Positions 25,080 to 33,423 of a stretch of DNA of 64,000 nucleotides are shown here, in pieces. Source of the stretch: Bremerella sp. TYQ1 (GTDB taxonomy: Bacteria > Planctomycetota > Planctomycetia > Pirellulales > Pirellulaceae); contig NZ_CP083740.1 of assembly GCF_020150455.1 (NCBI RefSeq), forward strand, positions 3,534,001-3,598,000, given 5' to 3'. Positions within the stretch are counted from its first letter, which is position 1, and each line of letters starts with the position of its first letter. Under the pieces are notes generated by a model that was not told the origin of the DNA, did no database searches, and saw nothing but the letters and a program-made list of their open reading frames with translations. The position numbers were made by a program, and so were the translations under genes.

Positions 25080-25856
25080 ATGAAATTCCATCGCTATACG
25101 CTGCCGCTGCTGGCTTGTCTTTTCGCTTTCCCTGCCGCGACTGCGTTCGCTCAGTCGCCAGCGGCAACGCTGCAGCAAGCTCAGCAAGCCAATCAGTTCA
25201 CCTGCCTGGTTTTCTATCGAGACAATTCGGCCCCAACGCATAAGATGCTGGAAGTCGTCCAGAAAAGCGTTACGGCCCATGCTCCGAATCTCACCATGGC
25301 GACGACCAGTCTCGCGACACCGGAAGGACAACAACTGGCCGAGCAGTTCAAAGTTTCCAGAGCTCCCATGCCCATGACCGTTGTCGTGGCACCTAACGGC
25401 GCGGTGACGGGACTGTTCGCGAAGCAAGTCGCTCCGCAAAACGTCGCCTCAGCCATTGTTCCGCCCGTCATGATGGAATGCATGAAGGAACTTCAGGAGC
25501 AAAAGCTGGTGTTTGTTTGCTTGACGAAGTCGGAACAAGCAGCCGTGCCTGCTGGAGTTCGCGCGCTGCAGCTCGATCCAATGTTCAAGGATCGCATGGC
25601 ATTGATCGGCCTGAACGTCCAGGACACGACGGAAGCGAAACTGATGAACCAACTGAAAGTCGACGCCAATATGGTGAGCGGCCCCATGGCGGCGTTGATC
25701 GCCCCTCCTGGCGTTCTGGTGGGTCACTTCAATGCCACCGATTCGGCCGACCAAATTGCCGCGGCCATTCATAAAGCAGGCAAATGCTGCGATGACCCTA
25801 ACTGCAAGCATGGCGCTTCGGCTCAAGCTTCGCAGTCGACCACGTCCCGCCGATAA
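25080..25856 (+). CDS. exported double thioredoxin-fold protein with Cys/His tail
   Basis: Signal peptide (residues 1-25, ending TAFAQ). Two tandem thioredoxin-like segments can be read: residues about 38-125 (FTCLVFYRDNSAPTH, then SRAPMPMTVVVAPNG with the cis-Pro position) and about 135-228 (KLVFVCLTKSEQAAV, then GPMAALIAPPGVLVGHF). Neither has a CxxC active site; Cys42 stands alone. The C-terminus carries CCDDPNCKHG (Cys236, Cys237, Cys242, His244), resembling a metal-binding tail. Start: a 24-base longer form exists, but AAGGA lies eight bases before the chosen ATG. Followed after 31 bases by the permease gene. Function unknown; metal delivery or sensing is inferred. Confidence 0.6.
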   Translation: MKFHRYTLPLLACLFAFPAATAFAQSPAATLQQAQQANQFTCLVFYRDNSAPTHKMLEVVQKSVTAHAPNLTMATTSLATPEGQQLAEQFKVSRAPMPMTVVVAPNGAVTGLFAKQVAPQNVASAIVPPVMMECMKELQEQKLVFVCLTKSEQAAVPAGVRALQLDPMFKDRMALIGLNVQDTTEAKLMNQLKVDANMVSGPMAALIAPPGVLVGHFNATDSADQIAAAIHKAGKCCDDPNCKHGASAQASQSTTSRR

Positions 25857-25887
25857 GTTTGTGCATTTCACATAAAGGAATCTATCG

Positions 25888-27114
25888 ATGAATCTTCGAT
25901 CGATCATCTGGCACGAACTCACTTCTCGGCCAGGTACGTTAGTTTTCAATAGCCTTGCAATATTGCTAGGTGTCGCCGCCCTGGTGGCCATTCGCCACGT
26001 GACGGTTCATTCAGAAAAAGAGATCTCGCAGCAACTGACGAAACTGGGGGCGAACATTCTCGTGTTGCCCAAGGACGCTACGCTGCAAGATTACTACGCC
26101 GCCGATCAAAACGGAGGCACTTTGTCGGAAGAACATGTGGCAGAAATCTATCTGGCAGGTCTATCCGGAATCGAACAGGTTTCGCCTCGCTTAAACGTTA
26201 CGACCGACGTTCAGGGAAAATCGTTTGCCGTGACAGGCATCTTGCCGCAATCGGAAGTAGAAGCACTTGCGACGTGGCAAGCGACGACGATGTTCATGAA
26301 TGCCGAAGATTCTGGTTGTTGCCAGCGAGCCAACGTCGCTTCGACGGACGATCTTGCGAAACCGGAAGCACTCATTCAGCACCGTGCGATCCAGGATCTG
26401 AACAAGGACTCGATCGTGTTAGGGGCCGATGTAGCCCAAAAGCTGGAATGCGAAGCGGCCGATCGAGTTAACCTCTTCGGAGAAAGCTTTGTCGTTCAGG
26501 CCGTTCTTCCCGCGACAGGTACCGTCGACGATGGACGCATCTTTGCCCACCTGCACGAAGTCCAGCGGCTATCGGAATCGGGCGCAACGTGCAACGCGAT
26601 TGAAATTGTTGGCTGCTGCGAAGATGCTGCCGGTAGCTTGGTTCCTGAACTACAGAATCTGTTGCCGGAAGCTAAAGTCGTCACCATCTCTCAGGTCGTT
26701 CAAACCCAAGTGGGTGTCAACCAACTGATGGCGAAGACATCGTGGATTGTTCTCGCGGTTCTCGTGGTGGTTGGTGGTGCCAGTCTGGCAGGGGCGATCG
26801 CTGCCAACGTGCGCGAACGTCGTCGCGAGATCGGCACTCTGATGGCCTTGGGAGCGACGCCAAGTAACATTCAACAGTTGTTCCTCGGCAAAGCGTTCAT
26901 CCTGGGCATTGGTGCCGGAACGGTCGGCTGCGTGCTCGGTGTTGCTACGGCTTTGTTGGCAGGTCCAGCATGGGCAGGTGTTGCTATCTCTCCGTTGGCA
27001 GGCACTTCCGTATTGGCAGTGCTGATCGCTACGCTCGTGGCCCTTCTCGCGGCATGGATTCCGGCCCGAAAAGCGGCTCATCTTGACCCTTGCATCTGCT
27101 TCCGCGAGGTATAA
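25888..27114 (+). CDS. FtsX/MacB-like ABC transporter permease with vicinal cysteines
   Basis: Four transmembrane helices in the FtsX/LolC pattern: one at residues 17-36, a large periplasmic MacB-PCD domain (about 40-275), then three helices (about 280-305, 330-355, 370-392). The phrase REIGTLMALGATPSNI before helix 3 is a family hallmark. The periplasmic domain has paired cysteines Cys144-Cys145 (DSGCCQR) and Cys243-Cys244 (VGCCED), plus Cys188 and Cys235; the cytoplasmic end carries CIC. Such Cys pairs are not usual in MacB or LolC and match the Cys-rich neighbours. Works with the ATPase four bases downstream. Gene content recalls the accessory ABC transporter plus thioredoxin-like proteins of the Campylobacter P19 iron system, but no iron permease or P19 is present here. 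Confidence 0.8.
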   Translation: MNLRSIIWHELTSRPGTLVFNSLAILLGVAALVAIRHVTVHSEKEISQQLTKLGANILVLPKDATLQDYYAADQNGGTLSEEHVAEIYLAGLSGIEQVSPRLNVTTDVQGKSFAVTGILPQSEVEALATWQATTMFMNAEDSGCCQRANVASTDDLAKPEALIQHRAIQDLNKDSIVLGADVAQKLECEAADRVNLFGESFVVQAVLPATGTVDDGRIFAHLHEVQRLSESGATCNAIEIVGCCEDAAGSLVPELQNLLPEAKVVTISQVVQTQVGVNQLMAKTSWIVLAVLVVVGGASLAGAIAANVRERRREIGTLMALGATPSNIQQLFLGKAFILGIGAGTVGCVLGVATALLAGPAWAGVAISPLAGTSVLAVLIATLVALLAAWIPARKAAHLDPCICFREV

Positions 27115-27118
27115 GCCC

Positions 27119-27817
27119 ATGATTGAACTACATAACATCGCCAAACAGTATACGCGTCGAGGTCAATCCATCACGGCATTTTCGTCCGAGGAACTCACGA
27201 TCGCCGATGGCGAATACGTGGCAATCGTCGGACCAAGCGGTAGTGGAAAGACAACGCTTCTTTCCATGCTCGGCGGGATGCTTTCCCCGTCATCCGGTTC
27301 GATTACCATCGACGAGGTTTCGCTCTACGACCAATCGGTTTCCGCGCGATCGGCGTTACGTCGAGAGAAGATGGGCTTCGTTTTCCAAAGCTTCAATCTA
27401 ATCCCGTACCTGACGGCGCTTCAGAATGTTCAAGTTCCCTTAAGCTTGGCCAAGCTTCCGGCCAGCGAACAACTGGAGCGAGCAACCGAGATTCTGACAC
27501 AGCTTGGCCTGGCAGAACGTCTTCACCATAAGCCGTCAGAACTGAGCATCGGTCAGCAGCAGCGAGTTGCCTTGGCACGCACGCTGGTAAACGATCCCCA
27601 AATCATTTTGGCGGACGAGCCGACCGGAAATCTCGATCCAGACAGTCGTGAGGTTGTTCTCGATACGTTTGACGAATGCCACCGGCAAGGCCGAACGTTG
27701 ATTGTGGTCACCCACGATCCGAATGTTGCTCGAAGAGCGACACGACAACTCAAACTGGTCGACGGCAGGCTCATGAACGACGCCCGGGCTCAGACCCCGG
27801 TTCGTATTTCCGCCTAG
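27119..27817 (+). CDS. ABC transporter ATP-binding protein (LolD/MacB-like)
   Basis: Nucleotide-binding subunit for the adjacent permease. Walker A GPSGSGKT (38-45), Q-loop at Gln90, signature LSIGQ (142-146), Walker B ILADEP (163-168) and H-loop His199 (VVTHD) are complete. A LolD/MacB-like NTD lacking extra domains, 232 aa. The ATG chosen lies four bases after the permease stop; a longer frame into the permease gene is not needed. A strong terminator follows. Confidence 0.9.
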   Translation: MIELHNIAKQYTRRGQSITAFSSEELTIADGEYVAIVGPSGSGKTTLLSMLGGMLSPSSGSITIDEVSLYDQSVSARSALRREKMGFVFQSFNLIPYLTALQNVQVPLSLAKLPASEQLERATEILTQLGLAERLHHKPSELSIGQQQRVALARTLVNDPQIILADEPTGNLDPDSREVVLDTFDECHRQGRTLIVVTHDPNVARRATRQLKLVDGRLMNDARAQTPVRISA

Positions 27818-27848
27818 GATCGCGAACGGTTTCTACCTCCAAGAACGC

Positions 27849-27878
27849 AACAAGGCCCGTATCAATACGGGCCTTGTT
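27849..27878. terminator. bidirectional terminator between convergent genes
   Basis: AACAAGGCCCGTAT (27849-27862) and ATACGGGCCTTGTT (27865-27878) form a 14-bp perfect stem with a minimal loop, followed by TGTTT on the plus side and preceded by A-rich sequence on the other. It separates the ABC transporter genes from the convergent cellulose-synthase-like gene. Confidence 0.85.
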
Positions 27879-27910
27879 TGTTTCGTTCTCAAACGTTCGA
27901 TCGAAGACAA

Positions 27911-30900
27911 TTACCGCAAGCCACTTGCCAGCGAAACCACCGGACGACGAACCGGCAGCGGCTCGACAGGGTTTGCCTTCAGCTCCTGCTTCTTCTTCGC
28001 TTGCTGCTTCGCAGGCGTCAGAAGCAATTGATACTGCTGATCTGCTTCATCAAAGCGGCCAGCATCGTGCAACACTTCGGCGTAACGTTTGCGGATCGAC
28101 AGATTGTTCGGCTGCTGATCGGTACACAACGCAAGCAGCTTGACCGCTTTGAAACTATCGTCGTGCTTCGCGAAGTGCTCCGCCAATTCAACTTTCAACT
28201 GAATCGAAGCTTCTGGGGTTTCCAACAACTGGCGATAGATCTCTTCGATCGTCCCCGCTGCTGTCGGCGAAAGAGTTCCCGCACGACGAATGGCTGTCAC
28301 ATAGGTCACCCAGAACTCTTCATCTTGCACCATATCAACCGCCAACTGATCCAAGATCGGCACGGCTTCCGCAAAGCGTTCGTCCCGGATCAGCAAGTCC
28401 GCGGTTCGCTTGCGAAGGTTTTCGACCTCATACTCTGAATTGATCAGCGTTTTGAATTGGTCGATTGCCGAATCGGTCTTGTCGTTGACTGCTAAGGTTT
28501 CAGCGTAGGTCTGACGAACCAAATGATTGGCAGGATCTTCGACGGTCAACTCAAACAGGGCCTGCTCTGCTTTTTCGAGTAAACCGTTCGCGACGTCGAG
28601 GCGAGCTTCAATTAATCGTGATTCAAAACCGTTTGGCAAGATCGCGAGAAGCTCTTGAATCTGGGCAAAGTCTTTCTGATCGACCAACAGATTCGCGACT
28701 TCCAGCGCGGCTTGAGGATCTTTCTTTTCATCGAGCGCCAATTGGTAGGCATCGATCGCCCCCGAAACGTCGCCCAAGCCAACCAGACTGCGAGCAAGCC
28801 CTGCCTTGGCTTCAAATCGCTGATCCTTGGTCGCTTTAATATTGGCTTCGTGCACCATGGCGGTCAAAGCTTCAAAGGACTTCGCGGCACCATCAAAGTC
28901 CTTGGTCGCCAAAGCACGATTTGCCCGAGACAACTTCAAGCCAACATCTTCTGGATGCTGAAGCAGAAGACGATCTTCCAACTTCACCAAACGGTTGGTG
29001 TCGCCCATCGTTTCTAGAACCTTTCGGGCATCCAACATTTCGGTTGTCGTGAATAGCTGATTAGGCTCCGCAACGATCTTGTCGAGCAGTTCATCCGCTT
29101 TAGCAAGCTGCTCAGAAGTCAATTCTTCCTGGCGAGCAATGTGCGAAAGAAAGTATTGATCTTCCCAAACGTACCATGCTCCGGCCATGCATAGCACCGA
29201 TGCGGCAAGCGAAAGCCAGCCACACTTGAGGGCGGGCTCGATGACCGGCCAAGCAGCCTTTTTGGGAACTGGATTGACGACGCGTTGGACATGATCGCCC
29301 CGCTGCGCGGTCAGAACGCTCTTCAAAATACTACGCGACTGATCTTGGAACGAGCGAAACTCTAGCTGATAACGGCCCGGCTTGTTAGTAGATGACAGAT
29401 AGCCACCTCCGCTGACCGTCCCAGCAAAGCAATCGATCTCGAAACGAACATCGCGGTTGGCGGTTAGTGGTTGAGACGTTTCGAAGTAGATTGCTTGCGG
29501 TTCCAGCTTCGTCGAAACGGCCGACAACTCAAGCGTACTTCCATCGGCGGAAAACACCTCGACCGGAAGACGATAGCCGAGACGGTCTTCTTTCTTTTCG
29601 GCGTTCGTCTTGGCCATTCGTTCGTACTGTTTCACCACCGCTACGTTCGACGCGATTGTCCAAATCGCATTCAATTGATCGGTCGTCAAATCCTCGAAGT
29701 GGACGCCCACGCGGTAAGCTTTTTGCCCCACGCCGAGCCCGTTGAATGGCGTGCAGTGACGCACTTCGCCCAGGCAAGTGACTTCCTGCTCGGCAGTGGT
29801 AAGTGTTAGATCAAGTCGATCTCCCTTGGTCATTGGGTGATAAGCGATCAAGCCGATACCGGTTTCGTTGATATCAAGGCTGATTGCCTGGCCAGCAATT
29901 TCGCGAGAGTCATAGCGAACATGAATGTCGCTCGTTGGATGACGCCACGAGAAACGCCCATCCGAAGGTCGCAGTGCTTTTCGCACCACTTGAAATGCCA
30001 TGATCGACTGTAAACCGATCAGCGTTCCCCCCACTGCCAGGCCAAGGTAGTCTGCACTGACTCCCAAGAAGATCTTGGCCGAAGCCCAGGTAATCGCTGC
30101 GATTCCTACCGAGATCAAAACGATGTGCGGAAGAATCAACGAGAAGATACTTTTACTTTGTCGACCACGTTTGCTCGTGACGACAAACTTACCCCGTCCG
30201 CGATGCACGATCGAACGATACAAGCACTGACATTGAACCCAAAAGTTCGTCATCGCTTGGACTTCGATATCCCACAAGCGGCCATAACCATCGCTGACAA
30301 TTTTCACTGCCATCCAAGTGCAAATCAGGTAAGCGACGGTGATTACACCTAGTAGCCAGCTGAACTCACCCACTGGTGACACACCGCTGAACAGCATCAT
30401 GATCGGTGCAGCGTAAAGCATCAGCTTAGCCGGTCCAGTCGTCCACCCCAACATCGAACCGAGATAGTTCAATCGCTGAGCAAGCGTCAGCCCAGGCAGT
30501 GTCAATGGATTGTCGTACGCGAAGATACTGAGATTCCCTTCCCCCCAACGCAAACGCTGCGAAATGAACGTAGTGATGTCAGGTGCGGCTTGGGCCGAGA
30601 TCATCCGTTCGTTAACAAACAGCGACTTCCAGCCTTTGGAATGAATTCGCAGACCGGTGTGCATGTCTTCGGTAATCGTTTCCGTGGCGATCAGCCCGAC
30701 TTCTTCCAACGCAGAGCGGCGGAACATGGCGGCACTTCCGCAGAACACGTTTGCATTCCAGCAGTTTTTGCCAGGCTGGATCACGTTGTAGAACAACTGA
30801 CCTTCTTCCCAGTAGACGCCCTTTTTATAGTCCACGTGCGCCTGGAAATTGTCGAAGTTATAGAACGCGTGTGGCGTTTGGATGAACGCGAGCTTGGGAT

Positions 30901-31438
30901 CTTCGAAGTAGCCGATCAAACGCGAAATGAAATGAGGACGTGCGATATGGTCGGCATCGAAAATAATGACGAACTCGCCATTGGTACGATCGAGTGCATT
31001 GTTCAAGTTACCTGCTTTGGCATGCAGGTTATTATCGCGCGAGATGTACTCGACCCCCATTTCCTCGCACAGCTTCTTCACCGATTCACGCCTGCCGTCG
31101 TCCAGCACGTACGTTGTGTGGGGATAGTCTAACTGGTTCAAAGCATTGATCGAGCCACGCAAGAGCTCGGCATCTTCGTTGTAGGTCGGCAGGAAAACGT
31201 CGACCGTTTTCCCAGGCACGACTGCTGCTTTTTCCGGTTCCCGTGTGTCCCAAACTTGCAGGAAATAAAGGAACATCAACCCAATCCCCCATGCCTCGGC
31301 GCTCAATAGAAGAAGCGACGCGACGATGGAGTAGTAGCTTTCCAGATTCACTGTGAAACCTACCCGAAACGTCAGGTAACAAACGGCTGCTGAGCCCGCG
31401 GCAAGAATTGCCAGCTTTCGAGCTAAACTTGAAGTCAT
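27911..31438 (-). CDS. cellulose-synthase-like GT2 (BcsA type) with PilZ and C-terminal TPR domains
   Basis: Processive membrane glycosyltransferase predicted to make a beta-1,4-glucan or similar polymer. N-terminal transmembrane helices (7-30, 37-60), then a GT2 domain with all processive motifs: DD 113-114, DAD 161-163, TED 256-258 and QRLRW 294-298; more membrane helices at about 338-375 and 432-485; a PilZ domain with c-di-GMP motif R495-x3-R499 and DINETG (522-527, Asn replacing the usual Ser). After a second beta domain and one more membrane helix (about 745-762) come some 400 residues of tetratricopeptide repeats. A normal BcsA ends soon after PilZ, so the TPR part is a fusion. It is divergent from a GH5 gene and a TPR-barrel gene. 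Product identity as cellulose is inference. Confidence 0.85.
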   Translation of the reverse strand: MTSSLARKLAILAAGSAAVCYLTFRVGFTVNLESYYSIVASLLLLSAEAWGIGLMFLYFLQVWDTREPEKAAVVPGKTVDVFLPTYNEDAELLRGSINALNQLDYPHTTYVLDDGRRESVKKLCEEMGVEYISRDNNLHAKAGNLNNALDRTNGEFVIIFDADHIARPHFISRLIGYFEDPKLAFIQTPHAFYNFDNFQAHVDYKKGVYWEEGQLFYNVIQPGKNCWNANVFCGSAAMFRRSALEEVGLIATETITEDMHTGLRIHSKGWKSLFVNERMISAQAAPDITTFISQRLRWGEGNLSIFAYDNPLTLPGLTLAQRLNYLGSMLGWTTGPAKLMLYAAPIMMLFSGVSPVGEFSWLLGVITVAYLICTWMAVKIVSDGYGRLWDIEVQAMTNFWVQCQCLYRSIVHRGRGKFVVTSKRGRQSKSIFSLILPHIVLISVGIAAITWASAKIFLGVSADYLGLAVGGTLIGLQSIMAFQVVRKALRPSDGRFSWRHPTSDIHVRYDSREIAGQAISLDINETGIGLIAYHPMTKGDRLDLTLTTAEQEVTCLGEVRHCTPFNGLGVGQKAYRVGVHFEDLTTDQLNAIWTIASNVAVVKQYERMAKTNAEKKEDRLGYRLPVEVFSADGSTLELSAVSTKLEPQAIYFETSQPLTANRDVRFEIDCFAGTVSGGGYLSSTNKPGRYQLEFRSFQDQSRSILKSVLTAQRGDHVQRVVNPVPKKAAWPVIEPALKCGWLSLAASVLCMAGAWYVWEDQYFLSHIARQEELTSEQLAKADELLDKIVAEPNQLFTTTEMLDARKVLETMGDTNRLVKLEDRLLLQHPEDVGLKLSRANRALATKDFDGAAKSFEALTAMVHEANIKATKDQRFEAKAGLARSLVGLGDVSGAIDAYQLALDEKKDPQAALEVANLLVDQKDFAQIQELLAILPNGFESRLIEARLDVANGLLEKAEQALFELTVEDPANHLVRQTYAETLAVNDKTDSAIDQFKTLINSEYEVENLRKRTADLLIRDERFAEAVPILDQLAVDMVQDEEFWVTYVTAIRRAGTLSPTAAGTIEEIYRQLLETPEASIQLKVELAEHFAKHDDSFKAVKLLALCTDQQPNNLSIRKRYAEVLHDAGRFDEADQQYQLLLTPAKQQAKKKQELKANPVEPLPVRRPVVSLASGLR

Positions 31439-31922
31439 CTAGCCTTCCCCCCGAATATGCTTTCTCTGTCTGTTCGATTTCCGCCAGGCTTTCGTCCAAT
31501 GCAAAGCTGGCGCCATACGCATCGAACCATGGCAATCTTTCGATTATTTCCCTCCAACCTGCCGATCAACCCCCATGCCCCTGGTGCAATGCAATCATCG
31601 CTACCACTAGGGATTTTTGGCATCTGATCAAAAAATGACCTCTTCTAACAGGCCCATTCTGACCACCCAAAAGATGCACATGATTTGCGCAAGGATCAGT
31701 GTAGTCTGCATAATTGTTAGCACCAGACGTTTAGTTAAAATCAATTAGACCTTTAAATATCCACACTGAAAGAATGAAAAAGTCCTGACAAAATTCCACA
31801 GAGGTATTTGGCAACACCCGCAATTCCAGTTGCCTTTCACGAGAATTCCAGTGATATTTCCTTACAGAAACACTGAGCCGCACATCACCCGCTGAACGAC
31901 GACACTGAAGGAAAGAAGCCCT
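31439..31922. other. AT-rich divergent intergenic region of cellulose-like locus
   Basis: A 484-bp region between the divergent synthase and GH5 genes, visibly more AT-rich than the flanks, especially 31730-31860. It should contain promoters for both directions. No gene, repeat or riboswitch was recognised. Confidence 0.5.
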
Positions 31923-33032
31923 GTGACTTTAACTCGTCGAGGATTCGTAGCCACTGGCGTTTTCTTAACGGCTAACACCATGCTTAATGGTTGCCAGGAG
32001 AGCGTAACGGAACCAATGCCAGAACTTCCCTTCGACGTCACCGTGAATTTGGCCGGGGCAGAATTTGGCATGCAGCAGCCTGGCTACTCGAACGAAAACC
32101 CTGGCAAACTACATCAGGACTACACGTTTAACAGTCTGGCGACGGTGAGATATTTCGCAGAACGAGGCATTCGGACATTTCGAGTTCCGATTGCCTGGGA
32201 ACGTTTGCAGCCCAATTTAAGGCAGGACTTAAATAAAGAATATCTCTCGAATATTCTTCTTCTCCTGACTTGGCTCGAAGAATGTGACGCGACGGCGATT
32301 ATTGATCTGCATAATTACTGTCGTTATCGAATTGCTCACCGCAAAAAAGTGGTAGAAGCAGTGATGGATGAAACTTACGACGGCAAAGTCCTCGTTTCGA
32401 CGGCAGATCTCTGCGACTTGTGGCGACGCTTGGCGACAGCCCTGAGTCCTCGCGAAAGTGTGGCGTGCTTTGGAATCATGAACGAGCCGCACGATCTGGG
32501 CAGCTTGGATTGGAAAGCGGCATCGAATTCGGTGGTCGATGCCATTCGTCAGGTCGATCAGCAAAAGTGGATTGCCGTGTGTGGCAGAAGCTGGGCGTCG
32601 GCTGCCCGCTTTCAATCCGCCAACGGTAACAAGCCATGGATTTCGGACGTGGCGAACAAAACAGTATACGAAGCCCATGCCTATTTCGACTCAGATCAGT
32701 CAGGCAAGTATCGCTTGAGCTACGACGAAGAATTGAAACGTGATCCAAAGTTGGCGCAACGACCGATTCAGGTACTCTCACCTTTCGTGCAGTGGTGCCA
32801 AGAAAACAAAGTGCCTGGTTACTTGGGTGAGATCGGAGTTCCGAATACGGATCCTCGCTGGTTGGAACTTGTCGCATCCGCTTCAAAACAGCTTCATGAG
32901 GCTCATTTGGCTGCCGGATATTGGGCGGCGGGGGAATGGTGGAATGACTATCCGCTCTCAGTACAGCCCAGCGATTTCGCTAGCATGCTTTCCCCACCTC
33001 TAGAGACGATGCTTCGCCAAATGGCTGGCTAA
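31923..33032 (+). CDS. glycoside hydrolase family 5 (cellulase-type) lipoprotein
   Basis: Endoglucanase-like enzyme. GH5 features: FRVPIAWERLQP, DLHNYC, acid/base Glu188 in MNEPHD and nucleophile Glu303 in YLGEIGVPN, with Tyr/His in YEAHAYFD. The N-terminus has RRGF plus a hydrophobic stretch ending in lipobox LNGC (Cys24), so it is probably a lipoprotein and possibly Tat-exported. Start codon is GTG, preceded by AAGGAAAG. Its place beside a BcsA-like synthase suggests a role like BcsZ, which trims the nascent glucan, although BcsZ itself is a GH8 enzyme; GH5 would be a substitution. Confidence 0.85.
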   Translation: MTLTRRGFVATGVFLTANTMLNGCQESVTEPMPELPFDVTVNLAGAEFGMQQPGYSNENPGKLHQDYTFNSLATVRYFAERGIRTFRVPIAWERLQPNLRQDLNKEYLSNILLLLTWLEECDATAIIDLHNYCRYRIAHRKKVVEAVMDETYDGKVLVSTADLCDLWRRLATALSPRESVACFGIMNEPHDLGSLDWKAASNSVVDAIRQVDQQKWIAVCGRSWASAARFQSANGNKPWISDVANKTVYEAHAYFDSDQSGKYRLSYDEELKRDPKLAQRPIQVLSPFVQWCQENKVPGYLGEIGVPNTDPRWLELVASASKQLHEAHLAAGYWAAGEWWNDYPLSVQPSDFASMLSPPLETMLRQMAG

Positions 33033-33423
33033 TTGGCCCTCGACGACGACTCTCAACGCTGTTGCTCCTCAACCATCGCAGGACGGCTTTTTGCTATCTG
33101 TTCCAGCATCGCCAGTGGCCATTTATTAACCACTAACCCCTCTTTTTCTTGCATTTGCCCTTCAACTAGAAAACCTAGGAGAGCCACAAAGGATTCACCG
33201 ACTTTATCGCTTTCGGCAAATCTGCTTATAAGACGGACTTTCAAGGCACCGCAAATACCTCGCATCTACCCCTGCTTATCATTTTCTACTACTTAACCCC
33301 TTGCAGTTCGAAACTACTAATTTTAGGGGTCCGGCCAGACGAAAGAGTTGTCAGGCGGGGCACAGTTGCACGAAAAGTGCGTGATAAACGGATGGAGCCG
33401 ATTGTTCGGTTGGGGGAAGAACA
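33033..33423. other. intergenic region before TPR-barrel gene
   Basis: A 391-bp non-coding stretch, AT-rich in the centre. No terminator with a T-tract, no repeat of note, no gene. The downstream gene has a good ribosome-binding site (GGGGGAAG). Confidence 0.45.
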
